Source: Agapetus fuscipes
Taxonomy: Eukaryota; Arthropoda; Insecta; Trichoptera; Glossosomatidae
Reading direction: 5' to 3'
DNA: 64,000 nt
NCBI GenBank assembly: GCA_951799405.1
Contig: OX637339.1
Coordinates: 2,666,001-2,730,000 of the forward strand
The notes beneath the pieces were generated by a model. It saw nothing but the letters and a program-made list of their open reading frames with translations. It was not told the DNA's origin and did no database searches. Shown here one piece after another: positions 41,190-52,991 of this stretch. The position numbers were made by a program, and so were the translations under genes. Position 1 is the first letter of the stretch. Each line of letters begins with the position of its first letter.

Positions 41190-41975
41190 ACGGTTCACAA
41201 AGCTTTGTTTGGATAGGCACTCAAATATCTCGCTGATTTAATCAAGCCCGTCGCCCTCGGCAAAAAAAGCCTCACACTACGCTCGGCAGATACCGGCTCC
41301 ATGGAGCCGATATGAAGAGTTAACACAGTGTTTGGAGAGCGTGCATTTGTATTTGCTGGTTCTCTGCCTGCAAAACCAGTCCTCACATATGCCTCCGAAA
41401 CCTGGACACTGACCAAGCGTGTGACCAATGCTCTCTCAACGTCTTCGAAAGGGAAATACTTCGACGTATTTATGGCTCAATAATGGACGGAAACATATGG
41501 CGAAGAAGATATAACTCTGAATTGTATAAGCTGTACCAGGACGCTGATGTGGTCCGCTCAATAAAGGTCAACAGACTGCATTGGCTGGGGCACATTCAGC
41601 GAATGGACCATCGGACGGATGAAGACGATTGTGATGACGAACCCGGATGGACGCCGGACAGTGGGAAGACCACGTTCAAGATGGCTGGATGGAGTGGTGG
41701 CGGATTGCCGTGCAGTGGGAATGTGGGACTGGAGGAGGAAGACGTTGGATAGACAGCGCTGGCAGCGGTTGCTGAGGGAGGCCAAGACCCACCCCGGGTT
41801 GTCGTGCCAATGATGATGATGATGGTTCTCTGCCTGGAACCGCCTGTCTCATCATGTGAGGGAGATAGAGGACCATGGGAAGTTCCAAAATGCACCGAAG
41901 ACAAGTAAATTTATGGCATCACATGCACAAGCGCTCTTGTGGAGTGACTACATCACGAAACGGCGCTATAAAGAT
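41190..41975 (+). mobile_element. LINE-C, interrupted by an RTE-like LINE
   Basis: 41200-41370 (ctcgctgatttaatcaagcc … ggagagcgtgcatttg) and 41824-41975 (gaaccgcctgtctcatcatg … ggagtgactacatcacgaaa, cggcgctataaa) are one LINE-C 3' part. The insert is 41371-41823. Confidence 0.88.
41371..41823 (+). mobile_element. RTE-like LINE 3' end with 13-bp TSD
   Basis: Flanked by GGTTCTCTGCCTG at 41358-41370 and 41824-41836. It encodes VLTYASETWTLTKR, LNVFERKILRRIYGSIMDGN, IWRRRYNSELYKLYQDADVV, RSIKVNRLHWLGHIQRMDHR and, after frameshifts, RTVGRPRSRWLDGVV and WQRLLREAKTHPGLSCQ, then (atg)n. It is the C-terminal end of an RT ORF. Confidence 0.93.
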
Positions 41976-42061
41976 ATGTCACCGTGTGTAAGCGCATTAG
42001 AAAGTGCGGAAAAATTTAAATAGGACAGCATTCATAACACATTTCTGACCAAAACGTCGCT

Positions 42062-42256
42062 GGAGTGATGTTTTCCGGGATCTGTTGCCGTGGTCTGTGG
42101 GAGCTGGAGAAGCTGAAGCTACTTCACGCTGAAGAAGCCTATCGTAGAAATGGGCGAAACGTCCGGAAGCTCCAGGTCCCACAGACCACGGCAACAGATC
42201 CCAGAAAACATCACTCCAGCATCATCAGCCGGCCGCGTAAGCCTAAAACTCTTATT
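42062..42256 (+). mobile_element. Penelope/retrozyme-like hairpin element, copy 2, 12-bp TSD
   Basis: 195 bp flanked by CAAAACGTCGCT (42050-42061 and 42257-42268). Arms 'ggagtgatgttttccggga' … inverse 'tcccagaaaacatcactcc'. It contains CTGAAGA, a stem, and GAAACGTCC. Inserted in the right end of the 25.1-kb-type DNA element. Confidence 0.8.
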
Positions 42257-42783
42257 CAAAACGTCGCTTATTCCTACTTCCTTTTAACCGTCGATATCAT
42301 CATCATCGTCATCATCAGTCATTGCAGCGATCGTTGACTTGTTAGCTGAAGTCAAGGCCTCCCTGACAACGTCTGATATAATAAATACTGTAATGCTATC
42401 AAGTATGGAGCAACACTATTGTGAGATGCGCTGTCGCCTTGCGCCTTGGTAATCAAATTTTCGCAATGCTATACTTGTCTATGGATTGTATCATCCATGT
42501 TTTATGGTGCATAGATAACATTGTCTATGACACTGACCTGCTTACCAAAAAGGCAGTATCTGCAAAATGTTTGTTCTGAGATAATCGACTTCAAACTTAG
42601 GAATTGTATGATTTTAAGTACACTTACTGCTAGTCTGTGTGCTTATATCTCAGTAACCATAGGAGATCCTGCATTTTTACTGAGCTTATTGGATTCAGCG
42701 TCGTTTAAAATATGAAAAAACATATGATATAACTCAATATCGAAAAAAAATCAGTTACTGCCTTCTTTCTTAGCACGGCAGGA

Positions 42784-43367
42784 CAGGGGTGCCCATACTT
42801 TTTCTTGAGGAGATCGACCTAGCAAAAATTAATGAATAGGAGATCGACATTTTAACGACGGGGGGGGGGGGAGGCGCACTGCTGGCAAATCTAATAAGAT
42901 GTCGATTAAAATTATCGCTTCCGAACAACACTTTTCCGACCACTGTCATAGTCGATAGTTAAAGCTAGACGCAAGCAGGCTGTCAGTTCATTTGTGAAAC
43001 GAGTACGATATTTTGATTTTATTACTTTCATATGAGAAAATGCACACTCGCACAGTCGATGCAAAAAAGCAGTTATTTGCAGTGCTATTTGCTTTATTAA
43101 CCGATATTTCATTTCGGGTATAGATGACTAGTAATTAGTAAGGCTTACTGTCGCCAGATCTAGCTTTGGGTGGGTAGGGGGAGGTGGGTTAGGTACCGCG
43201 CGGTACGTTCTTCATGAAACTTCATATTTCTGTATGTCGCTTTTTTCTTTTGCAAAAAACTACAGTTTTAAGGTCGATCACTGAAAATTTTAGCTATCCT
43301 CGGCGGTCGACCTTAAAACCTCCCGCAATCGCCCGGTCGATCGCGATCGACCGTTTGGGCACCTCTG
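42784..43367 (-). mobile_element. hAT element, internally deleted, with transposase C-terminus
   Basis: Termini CAGGGGTGCCCATAC and GTTTGGGCACCTCTG. Minus ORF 43112-42912 reads CECAFSHMKVIKSKYRTRFT then NELTACLRLAL, matching the hAT dimerisation domain of ZBED/Buster-type transposases. Several 'gatcgacc' subterminal motifs. GTCTATGA follows the right end; the left copy lies 253 bp off at 42523, separated by a possible second insertion. Confidence 0.85.
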
Positions 43368-43512
43368 GTCTATGACATAATTCAGTCGTAGGCATAGTGC
43401 TTTTTCACGAGGAACGCTTGCGGTCCGGTTTGTCTATGGTTCCGGTCGCGAAATGTATGGGATAGCCGGACAAACTGAGTGAAAGCTTTATAATACATTA
43501 CACCCCCAACAC

Positions 43513-43700
43513 TAGTAGACTTTTTCATGACTAATTCCTTTGCCAAACTGCCCGTTTATGGAATGATCTACCAGTATCTGTGATCCCTTCCCAATTTAAT
43601 CCGGTCTTATTACAAAACCAACATCAATCGCCACTTCCTTGCAGCGCCTCACGACAGAAGCAACACCTTTGCAGTTTGCAGCACCCTTCCACGGTGACAT
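43513..43700 (+). mobile_element. Jockey/CR1-like RT C-terminal fragment
   Basis: In shifting frames: TNSFAKLP, RLWNDLPVSVIPSQFNPVLL and QNQHQSPLPC, the WNDLP-type C-terminus of arthropod LINEs. Frameshifted. Confidence 0.65.
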
Positions 43701-43984
43701 AGACCCTCAAGACTTTTAAGAATTGGGGAGCCTCCCGCACAGGATTCCTTAAAAAAATATTTTTTTGTGGTGGCAATTCTTAAGTTATATATTTTGTTCA
43801 AGCTTTATAATTAAGATAAAAAAATAATTAACATGCTTGATTTTTTTCATTACTGTAACTATTTTGCTAAGACCATAAAGTGTAAGAAACAAAAATGGCA
43901 GATTTAGCTTTATAACACGCCTTAAGGCCGGCCCCTCTACCTGTGCAAGTAAATAAATTCAAGGAAAAAAACGCGGCAAGGATG

Positions 43985-44412
43985 TAAACCTTGCAACTCC
44001 TGCCGCCTCTCCCTGAAACCAGGGTGGCAATGGTAAAATTGAACCAAGTTTCAAGAGAATGGGGGTCAGCCTTATATCAATAGATTTCTTAAAATATTTT
44101 AATGAACATAAACCCTGTAACTTTTTCCGACCTACCCTGAAACTGTGTAGGGTAGGTAGTTTTCTAAATCTAAATCTAAGCTGCAAGGATATGTATCATT
44201 TGAGATTCATATTAAATGCATTCCCACAAGCAGACACGCATAATTTCGCGCTCACACATGCCGCATGTGGACCTACAATATAAAAACCCAATTCTCAAAT
44301 GGACATAAGCCCTGCAACTCTTGCCGATCTTCCCTGAAACAGGGGTAACATTGGAAAAGTGAACCATTTTTACAGAATGGGTGGTCAGCCTCATACCAAC
44401 CTGTAAGTCGAA
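43985..44412 (-). mobile_element. LINE-A 3' ends: diverged pieces plus complete subfamily-2 copy
   Basis: 43985-44085 and 44100-44160 are partial. 44162-44412 is complete (aaatctaagctgcaagga … accaacctgtaagtcg). Confidence 0.8.
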
Positions 44413-44661
44413 GAATCCGGTCCAAATAAATATATGCAAGTGAATCTTCAGACGAAATTCGCATGACCTTGGCTGTATAGACAACTCCAGGCTGCGGCAA
44501 AATGACGTCACAGAGCCTCTTCCTCGAAAACTCAATGACAGGAGAGCTTAATTATTTATTATTCAAAATTATTACTCAGCACGTGCCAGATGTGCGGCGT
44601 TCACAGGCAGTAAGAAGATTAGTAAAGTGGTAGTACAAGTGACAAGAGGCCAGTAGGTACC

Positions 44662-44902
44662 CTGAGTACGAGTTGCAAGACTTGAGTGAAATAAAGTTTA
44701 CGGAAAATGTTAATTACAGAGTGATTTCTCCCAAAATCTGCCGTTTTTGTTTGTTTGAACTTGATTTTCTTCATCACTGTAACTCACTGCTAAGACCATA
44801 AAGTGTAAGAAACAAAGACGGCAGAATTTGGGAGAAATCACTCGTTAATACTTTCCGTAAACTTTTCTTTACTCAAGTTTTGCAACTCGTACTAAGGGTA
44901 AA
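44662..44902. mobile_element. MITE, CCCTNAGTACGAGTTGC family
   Basis: Inverted arms of ~85 bp (gagtacgagttgcaagact / cttgagt…), flanked by TA. The loop 'gattttcttcatcactgtaa' is shared with 62470-62702. Confidence 0.75.
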
Positions 44903-45274
44903 GTAAGTATGTAAGTGAGTGAAATTTATAATTTTTACTTTCTTACAAAGCAACAAACCCACAAGGAGTGCCACCCGAGGTAGGTATGCTATTAGCTTCA
45001 GTAACATCGAACCATTTACTTTTTGGAGTCATGGGCACGCCTCTGACCTAGAGGTTCTTGTTTTGTCGTGCCGTTGCTTTTACTTTACGGGTAGGACTTC
45101 CTTCTGTCACTTGAGAAAATATATAGCTTCGTATGAGCGTCCATGTGCTGTGGGTCCTTCTGACACATACATACAGGACGGGTTTGAGTAATATGTTTCT
45201 TACGAAGTGAAAATTCTTTGCAAATTTTTCTTCAAATTAAAACGTGGTCTATTGTGTATTTTCATTAATAAAGT

Positions 45275-45800
45275 TTTCTTGACTGATAAGGGGCTGTCCA
45301 TATATTACGTCATTCGCATTAAGGGGGGGGGGGGGGAGTCTGGTCTGCGGATGATGGCAAATTATAAACGAGTACCAAAAGTGACGTCGTTCTTGTAAAT
45401 ACCAATTTCTAAAAAATATACAAAATATTATGTAAGTAATATAACATTATTAATTATTAAGCTCATCCATTATTACAGCAAGAGGGGGAGGGGGGGTCAT
45501 TAGATAATGACTATAGGATGATTGTAAGGGGGGGGGGGATCGAAAATCAGCCAAAATCGATGACGTAATTTATGGACGGCCCCTAGTTCGGTATGAGTCT
45601 ATTCCCATGCTGTGGAAACCGCGGTTTCTGGGAAAAGCGGCAGGAGTTGCAAGGATTATATTCATGTGAGTTATTTTAAGTACCTACATAACTATGCAGC
45701 ATGTGTAAGCGCACGAGTAAAAACACGAGTCTGCATGTAGGCGTGCATTTAAAATAAGCTTTAAATGTTAGGATATATTTGCAACTTAGGTTATAAATTA
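45275..45800 (+). mobile_element. LINE-A 3' end split by a MITE
   Basis: 'ttcttgactgata' … 'agttcggtatgagtctat' are the two sides of one subfamily-4 copy, ending 'caacttaggttata' near 45795. Confidence 0.75.
45290..45583. mobile_element. G-rich MITE with GGGGCTGTCCAT termini
   Basis: Inverted termini 'ggggctgtccatatattacg' and 'cgtaatttatggacggcccc', flanked by TAA/TAG (target TAG in LINE-A). Internal G runs of 9-13. Superfamily not assigned. Confidence 0.8.
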
Positions 45801-45936
45801 TACACTCGAATTAACGTTATTGAAACAAGCGCAAGTCGAATCCCGTCTCGTCCTATCGACGATAACTATAACCTTGATTCAACATAAATGTCACTGGGTT
45901 ATTATTGTAATGTAAATTGTATTGTGATGTATGTTC

Positions 45937-46190
45937 CTTGACTTATAGGTTGGTATGCGGCTGACCACCCATACTGTAAAAAATGGTTCACTTTGCCAAT
46001 GTCACCCCTGTTTCAGGGAAGGACGGCAAGAGTTGCAGGGCTTATGTTCATTTGAGATTGGGTTTTTATATTGTAGGTCCACATGCGGCATGTGTTAGCG
46101 CGAAATTATACATGTCTGCTTGTGGGAATGCATTTAATATAAATCTTAAATAATATATATCTTTGCAGCTTAGATTATATTAGATTAGAA
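45937..46190 (+). mobile_element. LINE-A 3' end (subfamily 2), complete
   Basis: ccttgacttataggttggta to 'cagcttagattatatt', with the 'tgtgatgtatgtt' UTR remnant in front. Confidence 0.88.
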
Positions 46191-46789
46191 ATAGTGGATA
46201 AATATAGGTGTACACCGTAGGAAGCAATAATTATAGACCTAAGAAATCTAGAAATCAAATGATCCTTTCCATAGGTTATTATACATTTAAATAATTCATT
46301 ATTCATTAATGCCTGTTTCTGGCATGGCGATTTTCACAAATTATATTTTACCCGTGTATTGCCTACTTCTGTTTGCATGTAATGATCGTCCCTGGCTGGT
46401 ATATTCATTATACAATGAGAACAAATCTAAAAGAATTTAATAATTGTCGCAGAACTTCTAGAAGTTTCTTAATAACTCTAACAATCAACTGATATTTCAT
46501 AGAAAACTAGCCTGCCTTCTTGTGCTTCGAACAATACGCCATTCTAGCTAAAGATAAATGTTTATTAGAATACCAGATATTTCTACAAAGTTTTCATTGT
46601 CAACGTTTTGTATCAGCAAGGTCACAAAGCAACTCCAGTAAATGAAAATCTGGAATTCAAATAATTTACACATAAAAAAGTTTTTTTTTGTTTCACAACA
46701 AAAAGTTTACAGACAACTCGGCTATGGAAAATTGATCACACGACAGTTCATCCACATGACTTTTCGGTCACATACAATATAAGCCCAAA

Positions 46790-46988
46790 GACAGAATAAT
46801 AAAGTGAGGGTTTGCCATATCCCAAGGAAACTGGTTTAATTTCTGAGGCTGAGTAAACGTTGCCAGTTGTTTTAGTTTTGGTTTGAAATAAACACCGAAA
46901 CAGAAATCATTTCTAACACCCTCGTTTGGGATCGAACCTTTCCTGGGCATGGAATGCAAGAATTCTATCGACTGAGCTATCGATCGGA
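46790..46988 (-). mobile_element. SINE-B, diverged
   Basis: Head with 'tcgatagctcagtcgataga' (minus) and body 'aacaccgaaacagaaatcat'. Preceded by a fragment of the 'cggtcacacgac' foldback family (46725-46785). Confidence 0.7.
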
Positions 46989-46989
46989 C

Positions 46990-47640
46990 AAACGGCGGTC
47001 AATATATTATGTATATGACAGTAAACAATAGAGAATCATTCACCAAAATTTGAACAAATGAGTTCCATACAAATTGTGTGAAGCACATTTGACAGTCCGA
47101 TCAGCTGTTGACTTGCTGCCATATTGGATCGCTTAGTTGTCAAATGATCTACCAATTTGTGAGACTGCAGAGACGGACCGGGTTGCGTACGTATTTTTTT
47201 TGTCATTTTGTACGGGCTCAATTGTTTTATTGTTAAAACAAAATCTACTAAGTAACTTTACTAAAATACTGTACCACTATTTGTTTGATTGGAGCTCCGG
47301 CCCGACGAGACAGCGGCAACGAAAACCATTTATATTCCTTACTAAACAAACGTACTTGCAAATGAAACAATTATTAGTGAAATGATCATGGCGTGGAATA
47401 TGAAACCAAGTAATTTAAAATGAACGCAGTTTAACAAGAATAATGATGCCATGATAAACTCTCGCTAGTATTATTGTTATTCTAATACACAAGCGTTTAA
47501 ACTCGCAGATAATCCATGGATCATTTTATTTTTATGTAAAATTCAGTATAGGCGATGAATCATGAATTTTCTGTGTGACAAAAATTCGAAAGACTGTCCT
47601 AGGAATAAATTAAGTATTGGAATGATTTGACTTTAGTTAT
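46990..47640. other. No gene recognised
   Basis: Includes an 82-codon ORF at 47137-47385 with no recognisable motif; AT-rich otherwise. Confidence 0.4.
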
Positions 47641-47689
47641 GAACTAATTTATTAAATTATCATCATCATCTTCTGCAGGCATTGTCTTG

Positions 47690-48240
47690 TTGTGCCAATC
47701 TTTTGATCCAATACAAGAAATAAATTTATCCTAGGAATAACCTGATTCTATACTAGATTTAGTTACAGTAGGTACTAGATCAGATCAGAATCAATCAGAT
47801 CATCCCTAGGATAAAATCATTTCATTAAGTAATGAACTAGTTACTACAGTAACAGTAACTAATTCATTACTTAATGAAATGATTTTATCCTAGCGATGAT
47901 CTGATTGATTTAATCAAACGATCCATTGAAAGTAATAATTTCATCCAAGGAATAATCAGATTCTAGACATGAACTGATTATAGCTGTTATAGTATAATCA
48001 TAGAAATGTTTTTATTCAAGAAATGGTTTTGTCCTCTTCTTTTGAATCTGGTTCTAGTGAAGATCTAATTTTGACTCGATCCAAGAAATAAATTTATCCT
48101 AGGAATAATCAGATTCTAGGCATATGAGCTAGTAATGATTTCATAATCCTAGAAATGATCTTATCCTAGGGATAACCCTGTATAACATAGGATTAGATTA
48201 TTCAATCTTAGCTATTACCTGCAATCAATCCTAGACACGA
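47690..48240. repeat. Degenerate 'atcctaggaataatc' repeats with a palindrome
   Basis: 'tttatcctaggaataa' and 'cagattctagacatgaact' recur at irregular 60-90 bp spacing. 47795-47900 is an inverted repeat with ~48-bp arms (ataaaatcatttcattaagt and inverse). Scattered units continue to 48750. Confidence 0.6.
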
Positions 48241-48261
48241 TCCATTTTTAATTAGAAATTC

Positions 48262-48515
48262 GTCTAAATCTAAATCTAAGCTGCAAAGATATGTATCATT
48301 TGAGATTCATATTAAATGCATTCCCACAAGCAGACATGCATAATTTCGCGCTTACACATGCTGCATGTGGACCTACAATATAAAAACCCCAATCTCAAAT
48401 GAACATAAGCCCTGCAACTCTTGCCGACCTTCCCTGAAGCAGGGGTGACATTGGCAAAGTGAACCATTTTTTACAGTATGGGTGGTCAGCCGCATACCAA
48501 CCTATCAGTCAAGGA
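48262..48515 (-). mobile_element. LINE-A 3' end (subfamily 2), complete
   Basis: 'aaatctaagctgcaaagat' to 'aacctatcagtcaagga'. Confidence 0.88.
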
Positions 48516-49207
48516 GTAAAATGATAATAGAATACTAGAAAATTAAGTCAATAAGTTACAAAGAAGGCAAGCGAAGGTTTTTTCCAACTTCTGAATCTCC
48601 ATTGAGAAAAAAACGACGAAATAATCGTTGGATCAAATTTATACTTAAAAGCTAGACTAGTGAAATTTGAACCCTATCAATCAAGCAATCCTAGAAAAAT
48701 AATCCTAGGAACAAATTTATCCAAGTAATAATCTATTCCTAGTTTTAATACGAAAATAATTCATCGAAAAAAAAAAGTGAATTTGATCTGTGGTTTAATT
48801 GAATTACAGTTCATTTCTTTATATGAATTAATGATTGGAATAATTAATTGAATTTCATGATTAAACAATTAATGAGAGGTTGCATTTGGAAATCTACATC
48901 AAACATGCTGTTAATCTACACATATCAATGTTTAATTGATTTATTGAATGATTGTAGGTTTCATTATTCAAGATTGTTTTCAAACATAAATATTATCGAA
49001 GAAGTTACTTGATAAGTCGTGTTTATGTAAGACATATTCAAGTGTAAACACACTCTTAAAAGCGCACTGCAGACTTTCATTCAAGAGTGACATTTTTGCA
49101 TATATCGATACCTTAAAGGTAAAACTGAATAGATGGCATATTCAGCTTAAGTGGGTTTCTCAGATAAATGCAGTCTTGACTGCATCTGCGTTGAAACTGT
49201 CCATCAA

Positions 49208-49795
49208 TCACATTTTTGGACTTCTTTGTCCTTGTGGTGCTGCGAGTGCTAGGCGCTTACTGGGGTTTGTGTCTTCCATTCTAATCATGTTACCAGTCCA
49301 CTGCAAGCTCCCTACTTTAACGGAATTGATCACATGGAGCTCTCTGTAGATGTCATAGAGCTCTTTGTTATACGTCTTGCACCAGTGTGGCTCTAAATCT
49401 GTCACCTGATGACCCTGCCATTCACGCTATCTGTCATTTGAATATATATCCATAAAAACGATAAAGAATGTGTTATGGTTTTTGGCTGACTATCTTATCT
49501 ATTGACCCAGTGTGTCACTTTTTTTGACGTTTTGTGTATTTTTTTTTGTGTGTGCTTGACAGATCTGTAATGATAAACATGTATCGTGACCTCAATACAT
49601 GACCATCCTTGCATGTCGTACTTGCACGTAGGAATATTGTGAATCAAATCCTAGGATCCGTCTGCTGCAATGTTCATCCGTGACGACATACGTGGCTGGA
49701 GAGCAAAGGCGATGGACAGGCGAGAGTGGAGGAGAATCCTGGATTCAGCCAAGGCCCATGCAGAGCTGTCGAGCTCATGATGATGAAGGTTAATT
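49208..49795. mobile_element. LINE RT C-terminal fragments in both orientations
   Basis: Minus 49405-49208: WCKTYNKELYDIYRELHVIN, SVKVGSLQWTGNMIRMEDTN, PSKRLALAAPQGQR. Plus about 49675-49790: DDIRGWRAKAMDRREW-like, RRILDSAKAHAELSSS, then (gat)n. The two pieces read in opposite directions, so at least one inversion or a second insertion occurred. Confidence 0.65.
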
Positions 49796-49984
49796 GTGCT
49801 TTTCAAAATAAATATGGCTTTTCTTAACATAAGCTAGCTGCATTTGCAGCGGATTACCAGTAATATTCATGTGCTTTTTCTATTACTTTGTTTTAAATAT
49901 GCCTGGAAAATCTTTCGGCAGATTTTGACCATTTTTTTTCTTCAGAAAACGTGTACATTTTCAAATCACACTCGAGATGGATTT

Positions 49985-50190
49985 CGTGAAGTTTGATGTT
50001 GATCTGACTACAAATCTGGTCACCAGATGGTCGAAAACGTTTGTATTATTTAAAATATTTAAAAATTGATAATTTTTTAAATATATTATAGATTTGTGAA
50101 ATAAAACAGTGTTTTTAAATGTAAAAAAGTGTTATTTAATTGAATAACAATAAAAAAATATGAATTTTCACAGTGTTAATACACAAACCA
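49985..50190 (+). mobile_element. Penelope-like terminal segment
   Basis: 'ctggtcaccagatggtcgaa' + 'aacgttt', then 'aaataaaacagtgttt', '(gtgttattt)' and 'cagtgttaatacacaaacca'. The same blocks occur at 57478-57680 and in reverse at 35335-35480 and 56460-56540. Confidence 0.5.
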
Positions 50191-50934
50191 TAAAAAATAT
50201 TTTTTTTATTTTTTCCGCCGTTGTTGCGTAAGGCTGCCCCCCTTACCTGTGAAAATAAATAGATTCCACACCCTCGAATGGCGTAGTGAAACACGCTGCA
50301 TACTGCTAAGTAAAAAATATTTTCACAAAATTAAAATATATCTCGTTTTTTACTCTCCCTATTTAAGTAGAGTCAAAGTTCGAGTATCTGTATAAAAATA
50401 AATTCCTGAAAATCATCGTTATCTTTTCGGATTAATCTGAGAACACATTTACTACAAATTGAATTCATCTTATTTATGTATTTTATAGGTATTTATTAGA
50501 TTATTTTTTAGGTGGAAAAAATCTACGATTTCTCAAATCAGTGAATCAGCACTAGTTCAGTTTTACCTTTATGGCGATTGTACGTTTTAAAGACCGTTAA
50601 TTTTACAGTGGTTAGGAGTATTTCTTTTGATTTTATATTGAAAGAATGTGAGGAAAAGGTTGCCTGACTTTAGTAAAAACCGATTTATTGATATTTTAAA
50701 ATGTGTGCGGTCTGGCTGCGGTTGATTTGTGATACGGGTGTGTTGAAATTGCTTTTATTTCAGTCGTGTCTATAAAAAATTGTTCCACGACAAATGGGCC
50801 ATGGACAAATCGGTCACACGACAGTTCATCCACAAAACTTTTCGGTCACACGATAGTTCGTCCACACGACTTTCCAGTCAACGACATTTCAGTCACATAT
50901 AATAGGTGCTCAGACAGCTCTATAATCTATAATC

Positions 50935-51300
50935 TATCTATAATCTAAGTTGCAAGGATATATTCATTCAAAGCTCTCAGATGTATGCCCACAAACAAAC
51001 ACGTGTAGTTCGCGCTTACAAATGCTGATTGTGTACTTACAAATAAAATCCAAACCTCAAATGAACATAAGCCCTGCAACTCTTGCCGACATTCCCTGAA
51101 ACAGGGGTGACATTGGCAAAGTGAACCATTTTTTACAGTATGGGTGGTCAGCCTCATACCAACCTATAAGTCAAGGAATACGAGTAATAAATAACATTTA
51201 AGTATAAAAATAAAAAAAACAACAACCTTAAAAATAAATCTATACAAAAAAGTCAAAAAATTCTTATGTTCCATCATAGAAAAATACAAATAATAATAAT
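50935..51300 (-). mobile_element. LINE-A 3' end and 3'UTR (subfamily 3)
   Basis: Complete terminal block 50935-51178, then UTR (aataaataacatttaagtat, ctatacaaaaaagtc) shared with 56800-56880. Confidence 0.88.
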
Positions 51301-51369
51301 AATATAATAATAATTAAAACTAACATAAATACAAAAGTTTTTGGAGAGCAAGTTTTCTGTGATGGAGTT

Positions 51370-51597
51370 CCTTGACTAATATGTAGGTTGACCCTTTTCA
51401 TGCTGCAAAATCTTGGTCCACTTTTGCCAATGCCACCCAGATTTCAAGGAAAGGCGTCAGTAGTTTTGTTTACATGAGGTATAGTTTATTTTGTTTGGTT
51501 CATTACACATGCATGTGTAAGCGTGAACTTACATGTGCCTGCTTGTAGGCATGCACTAAATATGAGCCTTAAATGTCAATATATCTTTGCAATGGAT
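51370..51597 (+). mobile_element. LINE-A 3' end (subfamily 4), diverged
   Basis: ccttgactaatatgtaggtt to 'tatatctttgcaatgga'. Confidence 0.75.
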
Positions 51598-52139
51598 AAT
51601 AGTGAGGACTGTGTGTGGGCCTATATGAAAAAGTCGTGTGGACGAACTGGCGCGTGATCAAAATGTCTGTATCCGATGTGTCTATGGACGACTTATCTGC
51701 AGCCCAGTAAGTAGTATAAGACTGAAAATGTTGTTGACCGAAAAGTCGTATGGACGAACTGTTGTGTGACCGATTCGTCAATGGACGAGCTGTCTGTGGA
51801 CGAGTTATCTTTGGCCGATTTGTCTTGAAGCGATTTAAAATACATCACAGGGATTACAAATTTAGATTCATCCCGTTGAACTGTAAACCGTATAGTTTTC
51901 TATAGACAATGCACGGACTAGCAAGAAAACTACTACATACGTTGCCTGTATATCTGTATGTTCACACATCTTGATCGTTGATTGTGTCGGTGATGGATGC
52001 AAGCACACAGACCGCCATCTTGAATAACGTCTCTTTTGATAGTTCGACGTGAAGTTAGCTGAGTTGCAACAATTCAAGAAGTATATTGTTGAAGAAATAA
52101 AAAATAATCAACATTGATTTTTTTCCTTAACTTCCGTAA

Positions 52140-52462
52140 GTCCGATCGATAGCTCAGTTGGTAGAGTGCTTGCATTCCATGCCGTGAGCTCGGGTTCGAA
52201 TCCCACCGAGGGTGTCAGAAATGATTTCCCGTTTCGGTGATTATTTCAAACCCCAAAATAAAATACCGGCAAGGTTTACTCAGCCTTCACAAGAAATGAG
52301 TACCAGCCCCCTCGGGAGAGCTGGGAAACCCTCAACTTCACTGAAGTTGTTGGCGTAAGGCCGGCCCCCTTACCTGTAAAAATAAATAGGTTCAACTCGC
52401 CACATGCGACCCCTTCGGAGATAACGCGGCAAGAAGTTACACTATATGTGTAGCTTAGTTAT
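52140..52462 (+). mobile_element. SINE-B, near full length
   Basis: Head tcgatagctcagttggtaga with B box gggttcgaatccc, full body and 'actatatgtgtagcttag' end. Confidence 0.92.
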
Positions 52463-52735
52463 CTGTCAGCTTTCACTTTGACACATTACCGAGCACGTGT
52501 CAGTGGCGAGTGGCACCTAGTTGGCCGATGGTGTAACAGCTCCCAACAACATTCGCTGTGTTTGACAGCGTGGGCAGACGACAGTCGAGAAAACAGATTT
52601 ATCCAACGACGTGTGGGAGGTGGAAAATACTAGAGACTACTTTATATGCGAGTACACTAGAAAATAGTAAAGACTGCTTGCTCCATGTACCAGCACACTA
52701 CAAAATAGTAAAGACTGCTTTATATACCACTTACC

Positions 52736-52945
52736 AGAGGTGGAAGTTCCGATGGCTGTCGGTAGATCTTACCGTATCTAGGTATTTGACGATATAACGC
52801 AATAAGACATGGCGGTGAGTGAACAGCTGATCGTTGTTCCTTATAGAATGGATCAGCTGTTGATACGCCGCCATGATTTATTACATCGTATCTTCAAATA
52901 GGTACGGTAATATCTACTGACGGCCGTCGAGACTTCCACCCCAGC
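52736..52945. mobile_element. MITE with ~95-bp inverted repeats
   Basis: 'aggtggaagttccgatggct' … inverse 'cggccgtcgagacttccacc', with 'cgccgccatg'/'catggcggt' near the centre. Flanked by CAG. Confidence 0.7.
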
Positions 52946-52991
52946 ACACTGCAAAATGGTAAAGTTTGCTTTATGTACTCGCACATTGCAA

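Larger units (their letters stand above)
49110..50585. mobile_element. DNA element ('taccttaaaggtaaaactga' ends) carrying LINE debris
   Basis: Left end 49110 (accttaaaggtaaaactgaa), right end 50555-50580 (ttcagttttacctttatggc). The compact 62075-62330 copy shows the same ends. The interior holds the RT fragments 49208-49800 and the Penelope-like piece 49985-50190. Confidence 0.5.
50775..51840. mobile_element. Foldback-like element with subrepeated arms
   Basis: Left arm 50775-50905 (aatcggtcacacgacagttc, cgtccacacgactttcc). Right arm 51625-51835 in inverse (aaaagtcgtatggacgaact, gtgtgaccgattcgtc, gtctgtggacgagttatc). LINE-A copies fill the middle. Confidence 0.6.

Noticed and set aside
41371..41823. 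Genuine protein-coding gene from VLTYASETWTL text
   Set aside because: Frameshifted RT tail with a (atg)n tail and a target duplication; a dead LINE copy.
47137..47385. 82-codon ORF
   Set aside because: No recognisable motif, AT-rich, and of a length expected by chance here.
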